Source: Ruminococcaceae bacterium YAD3003 (GTDB taxonomy: Bacteria; Bacillota; Clostridia; Saccharofermentanales; Saccharofermentanaceae). From it: a stretch of 64,000 bases of DNA. The notes beneath the pieces were generated by a model that worked only from the letters and a program-made list of their open reading frames with translations, did not search any database and had not been told where the DNA came from. A program made the position numbers and the translations under genes. Every line of letters begins with the position of its first letter. The first letter of the stretch is position 1. Below, in pieces: positions 58,208-64,000 of this stretch. Where the stretch lies: positions 1-64,000 of the forward strand of contig FNPA01000013.1 of assembly GCA_900107185.1 (NCBI GenBank). Reading direction: 5' to 3'.

Positions 58208-59002
58208 TTATATCTTCTTTTTGAGAACAGCCAATGCACAATAGTGCAAAATATCGAACTGTTCGGGCGCGATTTCTGCTAACAATGCCCTATGTTCCTT
58301 ATCCCATTTCTCGAGTTCTTCAGGTGAGAGCGACGCGCCGATACCCCTGCTCGCAAAGATTCTGCCGTGCCATGAATCCCTTGTAAAAGGCACATTAACA
58401 TCGTAGATCTCCTGGTCTTCCAGTTCGAACAGATCGAAAGCACATTCAGGAATCCAGATAGGTCTTCTCGTCTCTCGACCGCCTGACCATGTGGGATTGT
58501 ATTTGAGGATCATTTTCTCGCTCGCAGCGGCGATTTTATCTTCTTCCGGGAGCCATGCCATGAAGAGGATCACGATCCTTCCGTCAGGTTTTAAGATCTT
58601 GTAGAGTTCAGGCATTACTTTCTCGTGGTCAAAATACCAGAAGCACTGGCACGCTGTGACAACATCAAAAGCACCTTCAGGGAAATCGAGCTTCTCGGTC
58701 GATACTGCCCTGAAATCGATATCCATATTTCCTTCTGATGCCAGGATCTTCGCCTGTTCGATCTGTTCAGGCGAGATATCCGTGCCTGTCCACTTCGCTC
58801 CGAACTTATACATGTTGCGGGGCAAAACGCCTGTGCCCGTACCGAGATCCAAAACCTTCTGGCCGTCAACGCACAGACCTCTGTCTGCTACTTTCTGGTA
58901 GAAGATATCAGGATAAATATCCCTGAATTTTGCATACTCTCTGGATGTTCTTCCCCAGTCGAATGCTTTTCCTGAATCGATCCTGTTGTCTTTGATTTCC
59001 AT
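58208..59002 (-). CDS. Class I SAM-dependent methyltransferase
   Basis: This 264-residue enzyme has the AdoMet-binding motif VLDLGTGTGVLPRNM (near residue 50), followed by GTDISPEQIEQAK, and a Methyltransf_11/25-like core with FDVVTACQCFWYFD. The substrate is unknown. It follows the LysR gene by 13 bp on the same strand and is likely controlled with it. Confidence 0.88.
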   Translation of the reverse strand: MEIKDNRIDSGKAFDWGRTSREYAKFRDIYPDIFYQKVADRGLCVDGQKVLDLGTGTGVLPRNMYKFGAKWTGTDISPEQIEQAKILASEGNMDIDFRAVSTEKLDFPEGAFDVVTACQCFWYFDHEKVMPELYKILKPDGRIVILFMAWLPEEDKIAAASEKMILKYNPTWSGGRETRRPIWIPECAFDLFELEDQEIYDVNVPFTRDSWHGRIFASRGIGASLSPEELEKWDKEHRALLAEIAPEQFDILHYCALAVLKKKI

Positions 59003-59015
59003 ATCTATTCCTCCC

Positions 59016-59894
59016 TTATTTTCCTGACGATACTATTTCCGTAAATCCTTCTATCGCCTTACTTAATCTCTTATCCTTGTGAACTATTATCTGCGAATAT
59101 ATATCAAAATTGCTACCCTTCCACTTAATTTTCTTAAGTGTTTTATTTGCGACCTCATTTTCTGCGGTCATGTCCGGAATAAATGCGATACCCAGGCCGT
59201 TAGATGCGAACTGTTTTAAGATCTCCTTGCTGCTCGTCTCCAGAACGATATCGGAAGTTATGCCTGATTTTGTAAGATCGCTTATGAGCATCTGTCTGAA
59301 ACTGCAATTCTGCGAAGTTACAAGGAGCGGCACATTTTCCAGATCCTTTTCCGCTATCGTTTTCCTGCTCATGGGATGGGAGGGCGATGCATAAAAACCC
59401 AGCTTCTCGCTCTGCTTATAGAGCATCGTGAGATTTTCATCAATTAGCAGAGGATTTAAAGTATACGCCAGATCGATCTCGCCCGTCTTAAGGAGCGGTG
59501 TTATCTGTTCGTGCGTTACAAACTGCATCTTAATGTCGACCTTCGGATAACGGTTCTTAAACTCCATCAGGATCTTCGGAAGCCTGTTATAGCAGAGCGA
59601 CTCTGACACGCCGAGTTTCAGGATACCGGACGGCTCCTGTGAGTCCGGTACTTCCATATGGATCTCGCGCTCTAACTGGAGCAGTTTTTCTGCATATACC
59701 AGGAGTTTTTCACCTTCGGGTGTTAAGATGATTGTTTTGCCCAAACGCTCGAAAACAAGACAGCCCAATTCATCCTCCAGGAGCTTTATCTGCGTAGTGA
59801 CCGTAGACTGCGCATACCCGAGTTCGTTTGCCGCAGAAGTAAAATTCTTCGTCTGTGCAATCTTCAAAAATGTCTCAAGCTGTGTGATCGTCAT
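59016..59894 (-). CDS. LysR-family transcriptional regulator
   Basis: This 292-residue protein has the LysR winged helix-turn-helix (TQLETFLKIAQTKNFTSAANELGYAQSTVTTQIKLLEDELG, residues 3-43) and an effector-binding domain. It is divergent from the DinB-like gene across a 112-bp gap with repeats of CAATTTTA and TCGATT, as expected for LysR control of a neighbour and itself. The effector is unknown. Confidence 0.92.
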   Translation of the reverse strand: MTITQLETFLKIAQTKNFTSAANELGYAQSTVTTQIKLLEDELGCLVFERLGKTIILTPEGEKLLVYAEKLLQLEREIHMEVPDSQEPSGILKLGVSESLCYNRLPKILMEFKNRYPKVDIKMQFVTHEQITPLLKTGEIDLAYTLNPLLIDENLTMLYKQSEKLGFYASPSHPMSRKTIAEKDLENVPLLVTSQNCSFRQMLISDLTKSGITSDIVLETSSKEILKQFASNGLGIAFIPDMTAENEVANKTLKKIKWKGSNFDIYSQIIVHKDKRLSKAIEGFTEIVSSGK

Positions 59895-60006
59895 TTGCGT
59901 ATATCAATTTTATCGATTGTTTTATTCGATTATTTCAATTTTACTGATAGTTCTGATGGTGCTATTGTACATTCAAAGACAAACACATTCAAGGAGGATA
60001 AAGACC

Positions 60007-60543
60007 ATGAACGAATTATGTAAGGTCATAAGAGACGTAGTACAACCAAACTTTTTGAATATCAGAACCGCCATCAGGGCTTACGACAGAGATGCAATCA
60101 TCTGCGGTGCTCCATGCTGGAGATGGGCATATCACGCACTTCACTCTGCAGATAAGTGGTTCATCAATCCTTTCGAGTATGAAGAGCCTTCTTTCCACGA
60201 AGAAGGAATGGATAATCCTGATAATCCCTGTTCCGTTGTTTTGTCTGATGAACAGCTCCTGGAATATCTCGATAAGATCGAAGAGAAAACATATTCTTAT
60301 CTTGATTCACTGACAGATGACATGCTCTATGAGAAGCCCGCAAACTGCATCTACACAAGACTGGAACTCGTATTAAGACAATTCCGTCATATCTCTTTCC
60401 ACACGGGAATGATAAATGGCCAGACAGCGCTTAGCACAGGTGAGTTCCCCATGTGGGTATCACAGGCTGACCAGTATATAGATGACGGTATTCTGTTCGG
60501 AAGATACAGAAAAGGCCAGATCACGGCAGAAAATAAGAAGTAA
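60007..60543 (+). CDS. DinB-superfamily-like protein
   Basis: This 178-residue protein has a four-helix bundle pattern with the histidines of the DinB/YfiT fold (RWAYHALHSADKWF and RQFRHISFHTGMING). DinB-like proteins often bind a metal and act as thiol-dependent transferases; the substrate is unknown. The ATG at 60007 follows AAGGAGG; an earlier in-frame start would lie inside the divergent LysR gene. It is probably under LysR control. Confidence 0.75.
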   Translation: MNELCKVIRDVVQPNFLNIRTAIRAYDRDAIICGAPCWRWAYHALHSADKWFINPFEYEEPSFHEEGMDNPDNPCSVVLSDEQLLEYLDKIEEKTYSYLDSLTDDMLYEKPANCIYTRLELVLRQFRHISFHTGMINGQTALSTGEFPMWVSQADQYIDDGILFGRYRKGQITAENKK

Positions 60544-60562
60544 TACTTTCGAGATGCAAAAT

Positions 60563-60592
60563 AGATGCCCCATTATTTGTGGCATCTTTTAT
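60563..60592. terminator. Bidirectional terminator
   Basis: AGATGCC...GGCATCT with a longer pairing of GCAAAATA/TATTTTGC outside gives a stem between convergent genes, followed by TTTATTTT on the plus strand. Confidence 0.8.
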
Positions 60593-60614
60593 TTTGCAAA
60601 TTTCTCTGTAGAGA

Positions 60615-62021
60615 TTATCTCTTGAGTTCAGGGTGCTCAGCGTAGAACTGCGCTTTGTCCTTATACATGCGCTCATCGGCAACATGCATTGCCTTGCGGA
60701 TCTCTGCTGAATCGTCAGTCCAATACCAGCCGGTTGCAAAACATGCGTAGCCGAATTTGAGATCACTGGACTTAACCTTTTGGCAGAATTCTTCGAGCTC
60801 TTCATCGTTCGTATCGGGAATGATGATCATGAACTCGTCACCGCCTGCACGGTAAACATCACATCTTCTGAATACATCTCTTAAGATCTCAGCCGCACGC
60901 TTGAGGAGCTGGTCGCCGGCGAAGTGGCCCTGTTCATCGTTGATGCGCTTGAGACCGTTGATATCAGCAAATACGATACCGAGATTACGGATATTATCTT
61001 CTCCTGATACGATGCGGTTAACGCGCTCGTTCATCTCGTTACGGTTCATTACACCTGTGAGCATATCAACTGAACCCATGATGCGGAGCTGTCTCAAGAG
61101 CTGGAAGTTAGCTACGGAAGATGAGACGAAATACATTGTGAGCTGCATGATCTCCTTGATCTCGTTAGCTTTCTCAACATCGAAATTCGTGGCCCACATG
61201 TAACCTAAAAGCTCTAACTCATATCTGATCGGGAAGAGAATGAGACTGGTTACGCCGTGCTCAATAAGAGACTCGCTCCACTTCTTGTTCTTCTGCTTGA
61301 TATATTCCATATCAGTTTCATTTTTGATGATGAGGCAGTTAGTGCCTGCGAGAGTATCTTCCCAGGATTCAACGAGATCATAGAAATCGTTATCGCCCTT
61401 TAAAACATGTGCAACACTCGCTTCAACTCTGGGATCGTCACGGTCTTCAGCGAGAACAGAGCACTTCCTCTCGTGCTGGTTCATGAGAATGAATGTGCAG
61501 GCATGCGCGCCGCAGATGCCACGGATATCCTTGATTACTTCCTTCATCTTCTCCTTGTAATCGCCGGCACCATTAAGCTTGATACATGTATTGAGAACTG
61601 TAGAAGTTGTCTCCTGCGACAGGTTCGACATCTTGGCAGAATCTGCAGCAGCCGTAACTACCTGGGTATAAGTGCAGTAATAAATGTTTCCTTCATTTGC
61701 GAGAGGGAGCAGATAGAGATCAAACCAGAAATCAAATCTGTCCGGATGAACATAGGTGTGAACAGGTGTTTTCTCAACAGCGGCACGATAACATACCGTT
61801 TCAAAATTGAGGTCTGTCGGGAAATAATTCTGATAGCGGCTGCCGGGAACAAACTTATTGCTCATCAGCTGGGGGCCGTCGTAAGCTAATTCAATTGACT
61901 TAACATACGCTTCATTACCGCAGACAATACAGATATCGCCGTAATGACCGTCTTCTTTCATCTCTACAGATATAACACAGGTAACTGCGTCAATGTTGTC
62001 AACAAAAGCCTGCCAATCCAT
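60615..62021 (-). CDS. Diguanylate cyclase-type protein with N-terminal sensor
   Basis: This 468-residue soluble protein has an N-terminal PAS-like part (about 1-140), a GAF-like middle part (about 155-300) and a C-terminal GGDEF domain (about 305-465) with LTGVMNRNEMNERV and an intact AGGDEF signature. It probably makes cyclic di-GMP in response to a cytosolic signal. The usual inhibitory RxxD site is offset by one residue. GAGGAGA precedes the ATG at 62021. Confidence 0.88.
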   Translation of the reverse strand: MDWQAFVDNIDAVTCVISVEMKEDGHYGDICIVCGNEAYVKSIELAYDGPQLMSNKFVPGSRYQNYFPTDLNFETVCYRAAVEKTPVHTYVHPDRFDFWFDLYLLPLANEGNIYYCTYTQVVTAAADSAKMSNLSQETTSTVLNTCIKLNGAGDYKEKMKEVIKDIRGICGAHACTFILMNQHERKCSVLAEDRDDPRVEASVAHVLKGDNDFYDLVESWEDTLAGTNCLIIKNETDMEYIKQKNKKWSESLIEHGVTSLILFPIRYELELLGYMWATNFDVEKANEIKEIMQLTMYFVSSSVANFQLLRQLRIMGSVDMLTGVMNRNEMNERVNRIVSGEDNIRNLGIVFADINGLKRINDEQGHFAGDQLLKRAAEILRDVFRRCDVYRAGGDEFMIIIPDTNDEELEEFCQKVKSSDLKFGYACFATGWYWTDDSAEIRKAMHVADERMYKDKAQFYAEHPELKR

Positions 62022-62093
62022 AGTTTCTCTCCTCATTAATATAGAATGCCAAAATACTTATGCCCTAAAACACCTTTTGCATTTTCTCACTTT

Positions 62094-62459
62094 TTACCGA
62101 TATGTGTAACCGTTTTCAGATAAAACCGTAAGAGCTTTCATGTAATTTTCTTCTTTAACGAAGATGTAATCCGTGTTGTATGTAGACACGGCAAAAATTC
62201 CGATTTTATTGTCGGCTAAGATTCCTGATATCTTCGACAGGATTCCTATAAGCGAGAAGTCCAATACACCTTCGATCCGGAAGCCTCTCCACCCGTCATC
62301 GCGTTCAATGGTATCAGCCGGAGTATCTTCTGTTTTGCATACGAGCGAGATCTCTTCATCAGTCTTGCCGATGAAGTAGAAATCTTTGCTAAGATCGATC
62401 TCTGCCGTGGAAGGCACTTTGCAAACTGTAAGATTATTTTCTAATGTCTTTAACTGCAT
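62094..62459 (-). CDS. ACT-domain protein
   Basis: This 121-residue protein has two ACT-like halves, the second with GVLDFSLIGILSKISGILADNKIGIFAVSTYNTDYIFV, typical of the CASTOR/ACT_7 family that binds amino acids. Its regulatory target is not visible. GAGAGGA precedes the ATG. Confidence 0.8.
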   Translation of the reverse strand: MQLKTLENNLTVCKVPSTAEIDLSKDFYFIGKTDEEISLVCKTEDTPADTIERDDGWRGFRIEGVLDFSLIGILSKISGILADNKIGIFAVSTYNTDYIFVKEENYMKALTVLSENGYTYR

Positions 62460-62499
62460 TTTTGGATCCTCTCAATCACTAAAATGTATATTGATGGCT

Positions 62500-62967
62500 T
62501 TAACCTTTTTCGTAGAAAACTATATCCATTCTGTCGTTAATGTGTTCAACCTGACCTGTTTGATGGTATCCCATCTTCTCATAAAGATAGCAGTTGCCCT
62601 TCTCCTGAAGAATTGTATCAAGGCTCCAGTTCTCTTCTCCGTAGATTTCCTCTACTGCCCTGATCGCCTGCTGGGCAAAGCCTTTGCCCCTGTATTCAGC
62701 CATTATCCACAGCGGTGATATTCTCTTCCTGCTGCCGTCTTTTTTATCGATAACGCGGATAACACCTACCTTCTCACCTTCTGCTTCTATGAAATAATAG
62801 AATGATCCGGGCATCTCGAATCTGGCGATGATGTTATCTATGGGTTCAGCTCCGGGACTTAAGTCGTAATCCTGATATCTGTTCAGCAATTCGGAGAACG
62901 CATCATGCTGCATTCTCCAAACTGTTTCCAAGTCTTCTCTGGTTACCTTAACTAACGTTATCCCCAT
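62500..62967 (-). CDS. GNAT-family N-acetyltransferase
   Basis: This 155-residue protein has the GNAT fold with the acetyl-CoA-binding region WIMAEYRGKGFAQQAI (near residue 95). The substrate is unknown. Its start overlaps the stop of the flavodoxin-like gene (TAATG), so they are coupled; this fixes the start at 62967. Confidence 0.85.
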   Translation of the reverse strand: MGITLVKVTREDLETVWRMQHDAFSELLNRYQDYDLSPGAEPIDNIIARFEMPGSFYYFIEAEGEKVGVIRVIDKKDGSRKRISPLWIMAEYRGKGFAQQAIRAVEEIYGEENWSLDTILQEKGNCYLYEKMGYHQTGQVEHINDRMDIVFYEKG

Positions 62968-63689
62968 TAAGCCGCCTTCCACGGTCTGACACTGCCGAGC
63001 CAGCCGTTTGCTTTCCAGTATTTGAAATCAGTATACTCCGGATTTTCTTTTCCGAGACCTGTCTGCATCGAACGGACCATATAAAACTTAACCTTTGTAA
63101 TGAGATTGGTGCCTGCCTTTTTACTGTAGTCGATGGCTGCGAACTTCTTTGCCATCCTTGCTATTCCGTTTGTCATTGAGCGGCGCTTCTTCTCGCTCAG
63201 CCTGTCCCAGACAACATCGCCCATGAGCTTGAATTTACAGATCTTAATGTAGCTGATGCCCCACCATGAGAGGCTGTCCTTTATATCTTTTGCAGTCGAA
63301 CCTTCGCCGGCACCGAGTGCCTGTGTGATGATGACCGCGCGCTTACCGAACATCTCTTTCGCAGGGCGGTGAGGCATCCATCTGTAACCGAAGTGGTCGA
63401 GCAATGCCTTCATTGCACCTGTGGGATGCATGACATAAGAAGGTGATGTGAATACGAGGAGATCAGCCTCGAGTAAAGCCTTCTCGATCTTCTGGATGCA
63501 CGCAGCATCTTTGCAGAGTTTCTCGCCCTTGCCAAAGCATGTGATGCAGCCGACACAGTATCCCGGGCCGTCTTTGGGCAGATAGAATTCCGTGATCTCA
63601 GCCTTGTCCTTAAAGGGCTCTAAGAACATCTCTTTTAGTTTATATGTGATTCCGTGTTTCTCGGTTCCGTTAACAACCGTGATCTTCAT
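62967..63689 (-). CDS. Flavodoxin-like NAD(P)H-dependent oxidoreductase
   Basis: This 240-residue protein has the flavodoxin-like fold (ITVVNGTEKHGITYKLKEMF at the FMN-phosphate site, then VFTSPSYVMHPTGAMKALLDHFGYRW) and a Cys-rich segment (CVGCITCFGKGEKLCKD) typical of the iron-sulfur flavoprotein/NADPH-dependent FMN reductase group. It probably reduces quinones or nitro compounds. The ATG follows GGGAGGA and is next to the TetR stop codon. Confidence 0.85.
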   Translation of the reverse strand: MKITVVNGTEKHGITYKLKEMFLEPFKDKAEITEFYLPKDGPGYCVGCITCFGKGEKLCKDAACIQKIEKALLEADLLVFTSPSYVMHPTGAMKALLDHFGYRWMPHRPAKEMFGKRAVIITQALGAGEGSTAKDIKDSLSWWGISYIKICKFKLMGDVVWDRLSEKKRRSMTNGIARMAKKFAAIDYSKKAGTNLITKVKFYMVRSMQTGLGKENPEYTDFKYWKANGWLGSVRPWKAA

Positions 63690-64000
63690 TTATTTGTTCC
63701 TCCCGTAAAGTCTGTCAAACTGTGTGATGTGCTCATCCAAAAGCTTCAGCATTTCAGGTTCCCTCTCAGGTTCCCTGTCGCAGATAGTGAGCATGAAATA
63801 GATCGGCGAATAGAAGTGCAGTGTCATGACACGGACGTTATCTGTTTTGAGCACTCCTGCCGTCACCATGAATCCGAAGAGCATCCCCTGATATGAGAGA
63901 GGGTCGTCGACGTAGAGCTTTGAGTATACTTTTGCCAGTTCCTGGTTTTGGAACTGCTCGAGTGTCAGCATCTTCCTGAATTTTCTGTTGTAGTCGTCAT
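63690..64000 (-). CDS. TetR-family regulator, C-terminal part (cut by window end)
   Basis: The reading frame continues to the window edge as DDYNRKFRKMLTLEQFQNQE, so the start codon lies outside. The visible helical part resembles the ligand-binding domain of TetR regulators found next to flavodoxin-like genes; the DNA-binding part is not visible. The stop codon abuts the flavodoxin-like gene, so the regulator, reductase and acetyltransferase form one operon. Confidence 0.65.
   Translation of the reverse strand, partial: DDYNRKFRKMLTLEQFQNQELAKVYSKLYVDDPLSYQGMLFGFMVTAGVLKTDNVRVMTLHFYSPIYFMLTICDREPEREPEMLKLLDEHITQFDRLYGRNK

Overview
The window looks like chromosomal DNA of an anaerobic, probably fibre-degrading Clostridia-type Firmicute. 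The basis is the family content and style: strong GGAGG ribosome sites, short intergenic gaps, many lipoproteins, a GH10 xylanase lipoprotein, a three-subunit proton-translocating transhydrogenase, zinc-ribbon membrane proteins, LytTR regulators, CmpB-type membrane proteins and lar genes. An Oscillospiraceae/Lachnospiraceae-like or Saccharofermentans-like gut or rumen organism is my inference; no rRNA gene is present to test it. I see no tRNA, rRNA, CRISPR array, prophage or intact insertion sequence.

Layout. 1-245: a periodic palindromic array cut by the window edge. 246-2210: a four-gene LytTR/DUF3021 operon. 2.4-6.4 kb: GH10 xylanase, then PlsC acyltransferase and a lipid-kinase-like gene. 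6.4-15.3 kb: a large ABC ATPase-permease fusion, an SseB-like protein, a CAP/SH3 protein and an exported protein. 15.5-18.3 kb: pntAA-pntAB-pntB. 18.4-25.5 kb: zinc-ribbon and PAP2 membrane proteins, two tandem lipoprotein serpins, and an ECF sigma/anti-sigma pair. 25.7-30.4 kb: a degenerate GGDEF-EAL protein and an ABC-2 exporter operon. 30.4-30.9 kb: a second periodic array, followed by a nuclease-like gene with a sequestered ribosome site. 31.8-40.5 kb: paralogous lipoproteins, one fused to a sugar-binding domain; an NSS transporter; a glycosyltransferase/acyltransferase/CmpB cluster; and a TetR operon. 40.8-49.4 kb: an HD-GYP protein, an esterase and the larE-larB-larC operon behind a DtxR-type regulator. 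49.4-54.9 kb: MscS, a beta-propeller-like protein, an MgtA remnant, VanZ, a gene-free stretch with a 21-bp repeat, and a LytTR/GHKL two-component pair. 55-64 kb: CPBP protease, EamA exporter, LysR/methyltransferase, DinB-like, GGDEF, ACT, GNAT and flavodoxin-like genes, and a TetR fragment at the edge.

Two results stand out. First, two intergenic arrays (1-222 and 30411-30866) share one architecture: 9-bp inverted half-sites 21 bp apart, repeated exactly every 52 bp, with an off-centre TCGA-like tetramer in the spacer. Their half-sites (AGGATGCAT and MGAATACAA) differ mainly by G-to-A changes mirrored in both arms. Both arrays begin in the same phase and orientation just after a stop codon. 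I know of no described element with this layout. Second, the ECF sigma operon and the serpin operon carry near-identical promoters (CTGCAACATTT-N12-CTGTATATAGGG), so the serpins are probably the output of a cell-surface stress sigma factor. Cyclic-di-GMP-type proteins recur: an intact GGDEF protein, an HD-GYP protein and a degenerate GGDEF-EAL protein.
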